Of a DNA stretch of 64,000 bases, positions 42,242 through 50,619 are shown piece by piece. The notes under the pieces were generated by a model. It did not search any database. It was not told the DNA's origin and worked only from the letters and a program-made list of their open reading frames with translations. Position numbers and translations under genes: made by a program. Position 1 is the first letter of the stretch. Every line of letters begins with the position of its first letter. The stretch is from Robiginitalea sediminis (GTDB lineage: Bacteria; Bacteroidota; Bacteroidia; Flavobacteriales; Flavobacteriaceae), in the NCBI RefSeq assembly GCF_002198115.1, contig NZ_NGNR01000003.1:1-64000 (forward strand), in the 5' to 3' direction.

Positions 42242-43416
42242 ACAGGACTTCTACCATAGCCGAAATGGTTTCCGGTTGGCTACGCAGTCGGGAAGGGGAG
42301 ATGCTTGCATTTCTCACGGAGCTGGCACGCATGGAGTCCCCTTCCTCCCACAGGCCCTCCCAGCACCACATCCTGGAATGGCTGGAAGGTCACTTCAGGG
42401 AACTGGGTTGTTATACTATCCGGAACCCGGGAAGAACAACCGGCGGGTACCTTTATGCCCGCTACCCGGCCAGGCGCCTGCACGCCCCGGTCCAGTTGCT
42501 GCTGGGCCACTGCGACACCGTATGGCCCCTGGACACCCTGCGGGAAATGCCGATTGGGATGCAAGGGGAAACCCTTGTCGGACCTGGGATCTACGATATG
42601 AAGGCCGGCATTACCCAGGTGATTTTTTCCCTTCGCTGCCTCAGGGATCTCAAGGCGCCCATCGCGGTTGTCCCTTTGGTGCTGGTAAACTCCGATGAGG
42701 AAATCGGAAGCCGGGAGTCTACCCCTGCCATCCGTAGGCTTAGCCGCCTGGCTTCCCGAGCCTATGTGATGGAACCCCCTTTGGGGCCGGAAGGCCGCCT
42801 GAAAACCCAACGCAAGGGGCTGGCCCGGTTTACCCTTACCGTTTATGGCCGGGCGGCGCATGCGGGCCTGGACCCGGATAAAGGGGTCAATGCTATCGTG
42901 GAAATGGCGGGGCTGGTGCAACAGCTCTATGCTCTGAATGATTTCCAAAGCGGGACCACGGTAAACGTGGGCCTAATAGAAGGGGGGGTATCCCCGAATA
43001 CAGTAGCTCCTGTAAGCCGGGTAGTTGTGGATGTCCGGGCCCCCACTGTAGTGGAGGCCAGGGCAGTGGAGACTGCGATCCGGAGCCTCAGGCCCTCCGC
43101 CCCGGCCTTGCGCCTGGAGATTGAAGGCGGGTTTGGCCGTCCTCCCATGGAGGCCACCCCGCGGAATCAGAGGCTTTGGCTGAGCGCCCGGGAAATCGGC
43201 GGGCAACTGGGCCTGGAACTGCAGCAGGCTGCTGCAGGAGGGGGGTCCGATGCCAATACGGCCAGCCAGTTTACCGCTACCCTCGACGGCCTGGGGACCC
43301 CGGGAGACGGAGCCCATGCCCTGCACGAGCATATCCGGATCCCGGATCTGGCGGTCCGGACGGCCCTGCTCACCATGCTGTTGCTGCTGGAACCCCAAAA
43401 CCACCATGCCCCATGA
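42238..43416 (+). CDS. M20 family metallopeptidase (carboxypeptidase G2-like)
   Basis: 392 aa. Complete di-zinc site: GHCDTVWP (His and catalytic Asp), YDMKAG (bridging Asp), NSDEEIGS (catalytic Glu-Glu), VMEPPLG (Glu ligand) and HALHEHIRI at the C-terminus (His ligand). The dimerisation domain has KGLARFTLTVYGRAAHAGLDPDKGVNAI. Members cleave C-terminal glutamate or other acyl-amino acids. No signal peptide, so cytoplasmic. It overlaps both neighbours by four bases. Confidence 0.92.
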   Translation: MNRTSTIAEMVSGWLRSREGEMLAFLTELARMESPSSHRPSQHHILEWLEGHFRELGCYTIRNPGRTTGGYLYARYPARRLHAPVQLLLGHCDTVWPLDTLREMPIGMQGETLVGPGIYDMKAGITQVIFSLRCLRDLKAPIAVVPLVLVNSDEEIGSRESTPAIRRLSRLASRAYVMEPPLGPEGRLKTQRKGLARFTLTVYGRAAHAGLDPDKGVNAIVEMAGLVQQLYALNDFQSGTTVNVGLIEGGVSPNTVAPVSRVVVDVRAPTVVEARAVETAIRSLRPSAPALRLEIEGGFGRPPMEATPRNQRLWLSAREIGGQLGLELQQAAAGGGSDANTASQFTATLDGLGTPGDGAHALHEHIRIPDLAVRTALLTMLLLLEPQNHHAP

Positions 43417-44441
43417 AAACCCCTTCCTACATCTATACCTCCCTTACCCGGATTTCCGACTTGCAAACCTCGCCCTTTGAGGTGCGCCAACTCCCCCGTG
43501 AGGATTGGGGCCGGGGCGACTATGTGGTATGCGAAATCCAGGAGGCGGGCGGAACCGAGCTGCAACTGGAACTTACCAGCGGCCGGATGCGCGGCATCAT
43601 AGGTGGGGAACACCTCATAGGTGTCCTGGGCGAGCGGTTTGCCACCCTGGAGGCTACCGGAAGCTGGGAGGGCATAGCGGCCGACGGCCGGATGCACGTA
43701 CTCACCGGTGCGGGACTGCTGGGGAAGCTCACTTCAAAGTCTGTCTTCCTCCCTGCCATGATGCAGGGGGTCTACCGGGGCCACCCGGTGCGCAATGGTC
43801 GCAAACTGACCATGGACGATTTTGTTTTGCCGGTGCAGCCCCGCACCTTTACTACCCCGGTCGTACTGTTCTACGGGACTTCCATGTCTGCGGGTAAGAC
43901 CACATCGGCCCGGATTGTAACCCACCTTTTTACCCAGGCGGGTTACCGGGTGGTGGCTGCCAAGGTAACCGGTGCCGGGAGGTACAAAGATATCCTGGCA
44001 ATGAAGGATGTCGGGGCCCGGGCCATATTCGATTTCGTGGATGTTGGACTCCCTTCTTCCATTTGCCCGGAAGCGGTTTACAGGGAAAAGCTCGTCCAAC
44101 TGCTCAGCCGGATGGCCGCGGTCCCGGCAGATGTGGCCGTGGTGGAAATCGGGGCATCGCCCCTGGAACCCTATAACGGTTCCCTGGCCTATGAGGCTCT
44201 GCGAGACCATGTGAAATGCGCCATCCTGAGTGCCTCCGACCCCTATGCCGTCCTGGGGGTTATCCAGGCTTTCGGGCTGCGGCCGGACCTGGTAACCGGA
44301 GTGGCCTCCAACACCCTTGCAGGTACTGCCCTGGTCGAAAAACTCTGCCAGGTACGCACCCTCAACCTTCTTGATCCCTCCAATATACCCGCCCTTTGTG
44401 CCCTGCTGGAAAGGACAACCGGGTTAGCCCTGACCCCATAA
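43413..44441 (+). CDS. DUF1611-like P-loop protein
   Basis: 342 aa from ATG 43413, overlapping the M20 stop by four bases; the frame is open further upstream but inside the peptidase gene. An N-terminal domain (about residues 1-145) precedes a P-loop domain: VLFYGTSMSAGKTTSARIVTHLFTQAG, then DFVDVGLPSS and DVAVVEIGASPLEPYNGSLAYEAL. This order fits the DUF1611/DgcN family, where GTDxAxGKxT is usual. DgcN-type proteins modify D-glutamate in other bacteria. With an M20 amidase next door an acyl-amino-acid pathway is possible; the assignment is moderate. Confidence 0.7.
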   Translation: MKTPSYIYTSLTRISDLQTSPFEVRQLPREDWGRGDYVVCEIQEAGGTELQLELTSGRMRGIIGGEHLIGVLGERFATLEATGSWEGIAADGRMHVLTGAGLLGKLTSKSVFLPAMMQGVYRGHPVRNGRKLTMDDFVLPVQPRTFTTPVVLFYGTSMSAGKTTSARIVTHLFTQAGYRVVAAKVTGAGRYKDILAMKDVGARAIFDFVDVGLPSSICPEAVYREKLVQLLSRMAAVPADVAVVEIGASPLEPYNGSLAYEALRDHVKCAILSASDPYAVLGVIQAFGLRPDLVTGVASNTLAGTALVEKLCQVRTLNLLDPSNIPALCALLERTTGLALTP

Positions 44442-44471
44442 AAAAACACCCGGAAACGCTTCCGGGTGTTT
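44440..44471 (-). terminator. Terminator between convergent genes
   Basis: Stem AAACACCCGGAA/TTCCGGGTGTTT with a four-base loop. Seven A (44440-44446) give a T tract for the minus strand gene; the + strand operon may use the same hairpin. Confidence 0.8.
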
Positions 44472-44493
44472 GGTGTGATGGAGCCGCATGTCT

Positions 44494-45150
44494 CTATAAA
44501 TCCAGTTTCCGGATTTCCCATTGGCGGGACCCGGTTTTAACGGCTACCAGGTTGGGCTGCAGGATACGGGTTTGCAGCTCAGGCCTTTCGTACCGGCGGG
44601 CATCCATCATAATATTGGTGCGTTCGCTCAGCGGCCAGATCATGTCTCCCCGGGGGTTGAGGATGACTTCCGTGAAGGAGTAATCGTAGATGTTGAGCTG
44701 GAAATTGTTCTTCCCGCGGAAGGTTTTCCTGAAATAAATCCCAACGGCCATACCCCCGTTGAATTCGGTCAGGTTGAGGTATTCGGCTTCAATGGCCATC
44801 TTTCCCGTTTTATCGATATAGCCGTAAAACGGGATCCCGTCTTCCTTCACCACCTTAACGGGGCATCTGCCGTCCCGGAACCGGGGATACTCAATAGAGG
44901 TAACGCCCTGCGCCCCCGGGTTTGGGCTTTCATTCCAGACCAGGTCGTTGCGGAAGGGAATGGCCAGCACCCCCTGTTCGTTAATAAATCCCCAGCGGTT
45001 CCCCTGTCGTACGGCGGCCATGCCTTCATGGAAGGGGGTAACCTGGTCGATATTTTCCAATACAGGTTTGTTGATCTCCTTTACGGATTGCCCGGCAGCT
45101 GCCAGGGGCAGGGCCAGGAGTGCTGCGGCTAAAATGAGGGTTCGTTTCAT
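44494..45150 (-). CDS. WG-repeat exported protein
   Basis: 218 aa. Signal peptide (MKRTLILAAALLALPLAAAGQ). WG-like repeats are visible: FHEGMAAVRQGNRWGFINEQGVLAIPF and YGYIDKTGKMAIEAEYLNLTEFNGGMAVGIYF. Such repeats form a beta-propeller-like binding module with unknown ligands. The promoter carries the Crp-type module, with the -7 element 27 bases before the start. Confidence 0.85.
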   Translation of the reverse strand: MKRTLILAAALLALPLAAAGQSVKEINKPVLENIDQVTPFHEGMAAVRQGNRWGFINEQGVLAIPFRNDLVWNESPNPGAQGVTSIEYPRFRDGRCPVKVVKEDGIPFYGYIDKTGKMAIEAEYLNLTEFNGGMAVGIYFRKTFRGKNNFQLNIYDYSFTEVILNPRGDMIWPLSERTNIMMDARRYERPELQTRILQPNLVAVKTGSRQWEIRKLDL

Positions 45151-45176
45151 GATCGGAAGGGTTTAGAATCGGATGT

Positions 45177-45220
45177 TCAAGGTCGTCATTTACGGGGCAA
45201 CCCGAAATGATATTCGTCAC
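45177..45220 (-). promoter_or_regulatory. Crp/Fnr-type module, WG-repeat gene
   Basis: Gene orientation: GTGACGAATATCAT (45220-45207), 22 bases, then GACCTTGA (45184-45177). Confidence 0.75.
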
Positions 45221-45242
45221 TGTTGCAGCCTTGAACGGCCCA

Positions 45243-45695
45243 TCAGAACATGATTTTCGAATAGATCATGAACTTGAGGTCCTTTGGCAGGGTATCCCGT
45301 ACATCTTCCAGTTCGCCCAGGGAGACATACTTGCGCAGGTAGAGGAAGGTAAGTTCGATATAGCGCTCCACCAGGTCGTCATCCTCCCCAAGGTCGCCGG
45401 GGGCCGAGACCCCGCAATGGTGGCGTACCCGTTCAATAAAATCTTCCATCCGGCGGATGTCGTCGGGTTTTCTCCGGGTAGACCAGCCATTGACATAAAC
45501 GGCTTTCAGGAACATGGGAAACTGGGCAATGAGTTGAAGGGATTCATTTACCGGGATTACATCCCGGAGGGCGTGCAGGATGGCAGACAGGATTCTTCCT
45601 GCCTTATCCGTATCCTTCCCGAAGCCCATATGCTTCGCGTAATCCTTTACAAAGGTATTGCCTTCGGCTGCGTATTGTTCAAAATGTAAGGCCAT
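45243..45695 (-). CDS. DUF2267 protein
   Basis: 150 aa from ATG 45695 (MALHFEQYAAEGNTFVKDYAKHMGF). An in-frame ATG at 45764 is rejected because it is part of the perfect palindrome ATGAC-TTGG-GTCAT, and the later start restores the usual promoter-to-start distance. DUF2267 features are ILSAILHALRDVIPVNESLQLIAQFPMFLKAVYVNGW and YIELTFLYLRKYVSLGELEDVRDTLPKDLKFMIYS. The family is helical and often found in stress-related clusters; its biochemical role is unknown. Confidence 0.85.
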   Translation of the reverse strand: MALHFEQYAAEGNTFVKDYAKHMGFGKDTDKAGRILSAILHALRDVIPVNESLQLIAQFPMFLKAVYVNGWSTRRKPDDIRRMEDFIERVRHHCGVSAPGDLGEDDDLVERYIELTFLYLRKYVSLGELEDVRDTLPKDLKFMIYSKIMF

Positions 45696-45720
45696 GACTC
45701 GGGTATTAAAGGTTATGCCG

Positions 45721-45764
45721 GAAAGGTCCAGTTTTCCTGCCAACCCTGAAATGACTTGGGTCAT
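45721..45764 (-). promoter_or_regulatory. Crp/Fnr-type module, DUF2267 gene
   Basis: Gene orientation: ATGACCCAAGTCAT (45764-45751), a perfect palindrome in its arms, 22 bases, then GACCTTTC (45728-45721). It lies against the deoC stop codon (45770). Confidence 0.8.
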
Positions 45765-45769
45765 GCCGC

Positions 45770-46459
45770 TTACCTGCCCTGCCCCATACGCTGCCGGGCT
45801 TCCTGCAGGATGCTTACCCCTGCCGAGGCCCCGATCCGGGTAGCTCCGGCCCCAATAAATGCCAGGGCATCATCCAGGGAGCGGATCCCCCCTGAGGCTT
45901 TCACGCCCAGGTGGCCTCCCACGGTTTCACGCATGAGCGTTACATCGGCCAGGGTGGCCCCTCCACTGCCAAAGCCCGTGGAGGTCTTCACGTAGTCCCA
46001 TCCGGAGCCTTGAGCCATCTGGCAGAGGCGGATTTTTTCCTCCCGGGTCAGGTAGCAGGTTTCCAGGATCAGTTTCAGGCAGGAGCCGTCGGCTGCCTCC
46101 CGGAGCAGGTCGAGTTCTGCCCCAATGCGTCCCCATTGCCCGTCTTTAACCCACCCGAGGTTGACCACCACATCCAGCTCCGAAGCCCCCGCAGCCAGAC
46201 AGGCCCTGGCTTCATAGGCTTTTACGTCGGGGCATGTGGCCCCAAGGGGGAACCCAACCACGGCAGCCAGGTGTTGCCCGGCCCCCTCCAGGAAGGAGGC
46301 GGCAACTTCTACGCGGCTTCCATGAACGCATACCGCCCCAAAATTGTAATCCAGGGCTTCCCTGCACAGGGTTTCGATCTCGGCTTCAGTTGCTGCCGGC
46401 TTTAACAGGGTGTGGTCAAAATAGGGGGCAAGTGCCCCGGGGTCAGTGGGTAATTCCAT
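45770..46459 (-). CDS. deoC: Deoxyribose-phosphate aldolase
   Basis: 229 aa, usual length. It cleaves 2-deoxyribose 5-phosphate into acetaldehyde and glyceraldehyde 3-phosphate. The Schiff-base Lys is in YVKTSTGFGSGGA and the second active-site Lys in GVKASGGIRSLDDA. DHTLLKPAATEAEIETLC at the N-terminus is typical. It is divergent from the universal stress protein at 46570. A TACCTTTA box (46471-46464) lies just before it, but at the wrong spacing (35 bases) from the shared palindrome, so deoC may use a separate promoter. Confidence 0.96.
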   Translation of the reverse strand: MELPTDPGALAPYFDHTLLKPAATEAEIETLCREALDYNFGAVCVHGSRVEVAASFLEGAGQHLAAVVGFPLGATCPDVKAYEARACLAAGASELDVVVNLGWVKDGQWGRIGAELDLLREAADGSCLKLILETCYLTREEKIRLCQMAQGSGWDYVKTSTGFGSGGATLADVTLMRETVGGHLGVKASGGIRSLDDALAFIGAGATRIGASAGVSILQEARQRMGQGR

Positions 46460-46506
46460 CCCCTAAAGGTAGGGAATCCGTCTGTATCCCACCCTGTGCA
46501 CCCGGG

Positions 46507-46550
46507 CTGACGGAAGTCATGGGAAACCGCGTAAGGAGGTCTTACCTTGA
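46507..46550 (+). promoter_or_regulatory. Crp/Fnr-type module, first universal stress gene
   Basis: CTGACGGAAGTCAT (46507-46520), 22 bases, then TACCTTGA (46543-46550). The -7 box ends 19 bases before the start codon at 46570. Confidence 0.85.
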
Positions 46551-46569
46551 AGCACCTAAACCTAAGGCG

Positions 46570-47418
46570 ATGAAAAACATACTGGTTCCCACGGATTTTT
46601 CGGATAATGCCTGGCATGCCCTAACCTATGCCCTGCACCTGCTCAAGGAAGAGACCTGCACCTTTTACCTGCTCCATGTGTATTCCCCGGCCATCTACCG
46701 CATGGATTACGCTATGGGCGGGCCCGAAATGAGTGCTATCCCGGACGCGGGGGTAGACCTTTCCGTGGCCGGGCTTGAAAAAGTCCTGGAAGATGCCCGG
46801 CGGGAATTCCCCAACCCCAGGCACCGGTTTGAATTGCTGTCGGAATTCAACACCCTAACGGACGAAGTCCGGGAACTCACCCGGCAAAAAAACCTGGATC
46901 TTATCGTTATGGGCACCCGCGGCGCAAGTGGTGCCAAACAGTTCTTTTTGGGGTCCAATACGGTCTTTGTCCTCAGGAAGGCAGAAATCCCGGTACTGGT
47001 AGTCCCGGAGAAGGCCCGGTTCCACCCCCTGCGGAATATCTTGTTTCCCAGCGATTACCTGAGCCGGTACAGGCGGGAGGACCTCAAACCCCTGCTGCGG
47101 TTGGCACGCCTGCAGGATTCGCGCCTGCTGCTGCTTCACATAGACGAGCCCGGGGGGCTGACCGATACGCAGAAAGACAATAAAGCACACCTGGAGCGCT
47201 GTCTGGAAGAATTGCCCTATAGCACTGTGTCAAGGGAAGCGGCGAATATCCCGGAAGCCATCCTGGAATATGTCCGGACCCACCCCATTGACCTGCTGGT
47301 GATGATGAACCGTAGGCACTCCTTCCTGGAACGCGTGTTGCACCGGCAGAAAATAGACCAGGTCGGGTTCCATGTACAAACCCCCTTCCTGGTGATGCCC
47401 GACCATTCAGCCGGATAG
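46570..47418 (+). CDS. Universal stress protein, tandem UspA domains
   Basis: 282 aa from ATG 46570 (MKNILVPTDFSDNAWHALTYALHLL). Two UspA domains in tandem: residues 1-145 with the ATP-loop-like DLIVMGTRGASGAKQFFLGSNTVFVLRKAEIPVLVVP, and 146-282, where the second domain starts RNILFPSDYLSR and ends LLVMMNRRHSFLERVLHRQKIDQVGFHVQTPFLVMP. The first domain retains G-x2-G-x9-GS/T; the second is degenerate. Typical for stress survival under oxygen limitation or starvation. Convergent with the second Usp gene. Confidence 0.93.
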   Translation: MKNILVPTDFSDNAWHALTYALHLLKEETCTFYLLHVYSPAIYRMDYAMGGPEMSAIPDAGVDLSVAGLEKVLEDARREFPNPRHRFELLSEFNTLTDEVRELTRQKNLDLIVMGTRGASGAKQFFLGSNTVFVLRKAEIPVLVVPEKARFHPLRNILFPSDYLSRYRREDLKPLLRLARLQDSRLLLLHIDEPGGLTDTQKDNKAHLERCLEELPYSTVSREAANIPEAILEYVRTHPIDLLVMMNRRHSFLERVLHRQKIDQVGFHVQTPFLVMPDHSAG

Positions 47419-47476
47419 GCCTTTCCACGGCACCACCCTGAAGGGGATTTGATTCCTGCAGGACCTGCAGTCGTTT

Positions 47477-48334
47477 TCAGAAGAAAAGCGTCTGCAGGTT
47501 TTGTTCGTTGAAGCTCAGCAGGGGGATATGGCTTTCAGAGGCCATTTGTTTGACCAGGTCCTTGCGGAACCAGCGTTTTACCCCGCCTTTGTGTTCGCGT
47601 TCCAGCATCCCGATGAGCCCGGCGTGCAGGTGTTCGGAGTAGTCCTGCAGAGTGTGGGCCACGTTGTCGGATTCCAGTAATTCAAAATACAGGTTATCGT
47701 AATCGGTACGTTCCTGCAGCATGGAGCGGAACCATGCCATCTGGGAAGCCCCTGCGTCCATATCGGAGGTGACATGTACGACACGGACTTCGGAGCCCAG
47801 GGCTCTTGCCAGGGCGACTACTTTTTCGAGGGCGCGGAGGTCTTCCACCTCAAAATCGGTGGCATAGACCATGCGACCCGGTTTCTCGAACCGGTAATCC
47901 GACGGGATAGCCAGAACCGGGCAGGGAGCTTTGTCGATGAGTTTCGTGGTTGTGCCGCCCATAATGGCCTCCATCAATCGGGTTTCCCCCTTCATGCCCA
48001 CGGCAATAATGCGGGCATGCCATTCGGATGCCTTGGAAATAATACCGGACAACACCGACATGTTTTCGACGGGTTCGAAATGCAACCTGGGGGGGCTGAC
48101 ACCCTCCTTGCGGTTTTCTTCGTAGAACTGTTCCAGTCGCTTGCGCTCTGAGATCAGGGCATCGGCATGCAACTGCGGGTAAGGCGCCTGCAACTCGGTT
48201 CCCAGGATGCTGGGGACGTCAAAGACATGGGTCAGCACCAGTCGCATACCGAGCATTTCGCTCAGGGACTGGGCACAATGCAGGGCCGAAACAGAAGCTT
48301 TGGAATAATCGGTGGCGTATAAGATGGATTTCAT
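47477..48334 (-). CDS. Universal stress protein, tandem UspA domains
   Basis: 285 aa. The first domain begins KSILYATDYSKASVSALHCAQSLSEMLGMRLVLTHVF and keeps IIAVGMKGETRLMEAIMGGTTTKLIDKAPCPVLAIP; the second begins RMVYATDFEVEDLRALEKVVALARALG and is degenerate in its nucleotide loop. It is a paralogue of the gene at 46570, in the opposite direction, each with its own copy of the Crp-type module at the same distance. The two genes converge on a short gap of 58 bases. Confidence 0.93.
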   Translation of the reverse strand: MKSILYATDYSKASVSALHCAQSLSEMLGMRLVLTHVFDVPSILGTELQAPYPQLHADALISERKRLEQFYEENRKEGVSPPRLHFEPVENMSVLSGIISKASEWHARIIAVGMKGETRLMEAIMGGTTTKLIDKAPCPVLAIPSDYRFEKPGRMVYATDFEVEDLRALEKVVALARALGSEVRVVHVTSDMDAGASQMAWFRSMLQERTDYDNLYFELLESDNVAHTLQDYSEHLHAGLIGMLEREHKGGVKRWFRKDLVKQMASESHIPLLSFNEQNLQTLFF

Positions 48335-48355
48335 GACTACGGGTGTTTAGGGTGT

Positions 48356-48399
48356 TAAAGGTACAATCCGGGCCAGGGGGAGTAAATGATCTGCATCAG
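48356..48399 (-). promoter_or_regulatory. Crp/Fnr-type module, second universal stress gene
   Basis: Gene orientation: CTGATGCAGATCAT (48399-48386), 22 bases, then TACCTTTA (48363-48356). The start codon follows 21 bases after the -7 box. Confidence 0.85.
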
Positions 48400-48442
48400 G
48401 CCAAAGCCTTTGTAGTCCGCAGAAACAAAGAAGCCCCCGGGC

Positions 48443-48473
48443 TTTTATTCCCTTGCGTTATGCCCTACCTTTG
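48443..48473 (+). promoter_or_regulatory. Candidate pta-ackA promoter
   Basis: TTTT (48443-48446), 19 bases, then TACCTTTG (48466-48473), a full match to TAnnTTTG, 30 bases before the pta start. The palindrome at 48386 is 66 bases from this box, too far for the class II arrangement. Confidence 0.5.
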
Positions 48474-48503
48474 TGCCCGGAAAAACCGTTTGTTCCCGCT
48501 GCC

Positions 48504-50603
48504 ATGAACAAAGCCATTTACATTGCTACCATAGAGCCCTTCAGCGGCAAATCTATAGTCTCCCTGGGGCTGATGCGCCTCCTTCTGGGCCGGATGGCCC
48601 GGGTGGGGTATTTCAGGCCGATTATTGACGATTATCCGGAAGGGCAGAAGGACAACCACATAGAGACCATCCTCCACCATTTCAAAATCCCTATGGCCTA
48701 TGAGGAGGCCTTTGCCTGTACCCGCAGCCAGGTGGTCCTCAAAAGCAGCCGCAACGAGGAGGATGAGGTGGTAGACGCCATTATCGAGAAATACAAACGC
48801 ATCGAATCGCGTTTCGATTTCGTGTTGGTGGAGGGAACCGATTTTACCGGCGAGGGGGTGATCATCGAATGGGATTTTAATGTGCTGATCGCCAAAAACC
48901 TCGGGATCCCCACCATTATCATCTCCAGCGGGGTGGGTAAAAACCTGGAGGAATTCACCAATTCCTTTGCCCTGGCCTGCGACTCATTCAAGGACAAAGG
49001 GGTCGAAGTCCTTATGGCGGTGGCCAATAAGATACAGCCCGAGAACCAGGGCCTGGTCCTGGAGAGCATGGCCAAACACCTCCCGGAAGGTGTGCTGACC
49101 GCGGCCATCCCTATGAACCCTGCCCTGGGTAACCCCAGTATGCGGGAAATCGTGGAGGCCGTGGAAGGGAAGGTCCTCTTCGGAGCGGAAGGCATGGAGC
49201 GGCAGGTGGCCCATTACGGGGTAGGGGCCATGCAATTGCGCAATTACCTGACCCACCTGCGCGACCATACCCTGGTCATCACCCCGGGAGACCGGGCAGA
49301 CCTGATCCTGGGGGCGCTGCAGGCCCACCAATCCGCCAATTACCCGCACATATCGGGTATTGTCCTGACCGGGGGGCTGCTGCCGGAGGATTCCATCATC
49401 AAACTCATCGAGGGCTTGTCCGAAGTGGTGCCGATTGTCTCGGCATCCGGGGGGACCTTTGCCGTGGCCAACCAGGTGGGGTCCATCCACCCGCGTATTT
49501 ACCCCGGAAATACCCGCCGCATTGAGCAGTCTCTCAAGGATTTTGCCACCTATGTTCCGGAAGAGGAACTGGCACAGCGCCTGGTGACCTTCCAGGCCGA
49601 GGGGATCACCCCCCGGATGTTCCAGTACAATTTGCTGAAAACGGCCCAGTCCGATCTGAAGCACATCGTCCTGCCGGAAGGGACCGACCCCCGTATCCTA
49701 AGGGCCAGCCGGGACCTGATCCACCATGGGGCGGCCCGGCTTACCCTCCTGGGCGACCCGGCCCAGATCCGCGAGCAGATCCGGTCTATGAAGCTGGACC
49801 TGGATCCCGATTCCATCCAGATCCTGGACCCCCGCCACGCCCCGCAGTTTGAGGAGTACGCCCAAACCCTCTACGAGCTCAGAAAGCACAAAAATGTAGA
49901 TCTTACCATGGCCATGGACCTGATGGCCGATGTCTCCTATTTCGGCACCATGATGGTTTATAAGGGAGATGCGGACGGGATGGTCTCCGGGGCCGTGCAT
50001 ACCACCCAGCATACCATCCGGCCTGCCCTGCAGTTCGTGAAGACTAAACCCGGGGTTTCCCTGGTCTCCTCCGTCTTCTTTATGTGCCTCCCGGACCGGG
50101 TGGTGGTTTTTGGAGATTGTGCCATCAACCCCAACCCGACGGCCGAAGAACTGGCGGCCATTGCCATCTCCTCTGCCGATACCTCCAGTGCCTTTGGCAT
50201 CGAACCCCGGGTGGCCATGCTCTCCTATTCTTCCGGAAGTTCCGGGCAGGGAGCCGATGTGGAACGGGTGCGTACGGCTACGGATATCGTGCGCCGGGAG
50301 CGCCCCGACCTGAAGATCGAAGGCCCCATCCAGTACGATGCCGCCGTAAGTCCGGAAGTCGGGCGCAGCAAGCTCCCTAACTCCGAGGTGGCAGGGCGGG
50401 CAACCGTCTTTGTGTTCCCGGACCTGAATACGGGCAACAATACCTACAAGGCCGTACAACGGGAAACCGGTGCCCTGGCAATAGGACCTATGCTGCAGGG
50501 ACTCAACAAACCCGTAAACGACCTGAGCCGCGGGTGTACGGAAGACGACGTGTTTAATACGGTGGTCATTACGGCCATCCAGGCCCAGGGCGATAACCGT
50601 TAA
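48504..50603 (+). CDS. pta: Phosphate acetyltransferase (long form)
   Basis: 699 aa from ATG 48504 (MNKAIYIATIEPFSGKSIVSLGLMRLLLG). It interconverts acetyl-CoA and acetyl phosphate. Three parts: an N-terminal P-loop domain of the dethiobiotin-synthetase type, in which the loop is degenerate (EPFSGKS), a central DRTGG domain (about 215-330), and the C-terminal catalytic PTA domain (HIVLPEGTDPRILRASRDLIHHG ... MAMDLMADVSYFGTMMVYKGDADGMVSGAVHTT ... INPNPTAEELAAIAI). It precedes ackA by 16 bases, giving the acetate overflow or ATP-forming pathway. Acetyl phosphate made here could also feed response regulators. Confidence 0.96.
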   Translation: MNKAIYIATIEPFSGKSIVSLGLMRLLLGRMARVGYFRPIIDDYPEGQKDNHIETILHHFKIPMAYEEAFACTRSQVVLKSSRNEEDEVVDAIIEKYKRIESRFDFVLVEGTDFTGEGVIIEWDFNVLIAKNLGIPTIIISSGVGKNLEEFTNSFALACDSFKDKGVEVLMAVANKIQPENQGLVLESMAKHLPEGVLTAAIPMNPALGNPSMREIVEAVEGKVLFGAEGMERQVAHYGVGAMQLRNYLTHLRDHTLVITPGDRADLILGALQAHQSANYPHISGIVLTGGLLPEDSIIKLIEGLSEVVPIVSASGGTFAVANQVGSIHPRIYPGNTRRIEQSLKDFATYVPEEELAQRLVTFQAEGITPRMFQYNLLKTAQSDLKHIVLPEGTDPRILRASRDLIHHGAARLTLLGDPAQIREQIRSMKLDLDPDSIQILDPRHAPQFEEYAQTLYELRKHKNVDLTMAMDLMADVSYFGTMMVYKGDADGMVSGAVHTTQHTIRPALQFVKTKPGVSLVSSVFFMCLPDRVVVFGDCAINPNPTAEELAAIAISSADTSSAFGIEPRVAMLSYSSGSSGQGADVERVRTATDIVRRERPDLKIEGPIQYDAAVSPEVGRSKLPNSEVAGRATVFVFPDLNTGNNTYKAVQRETGALAIGPMLQGLNKPVNDLSRGCTEDDVFNTVVITAIQAQGDNR

Positions 50604-50619
50604 ATCAAAGCACCTGCCC

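Noticed and set aside
46460-46506. Regulation of deoC by the palindrome at 46507-46520
   Set aside because: The TACCTTTA box before deoC is 35 bases from the palindrome instead of 22, unlike all ten accepted modules. Dual control remains possible but is not supported.
48386-48473. Class II control of pta-ackA by the palindrome at 48386-48399
   Set aside because: The pta -7 box is 66 bases away, so the geometry does not fit. The palindrome belongs to the divergent universal stress gene.
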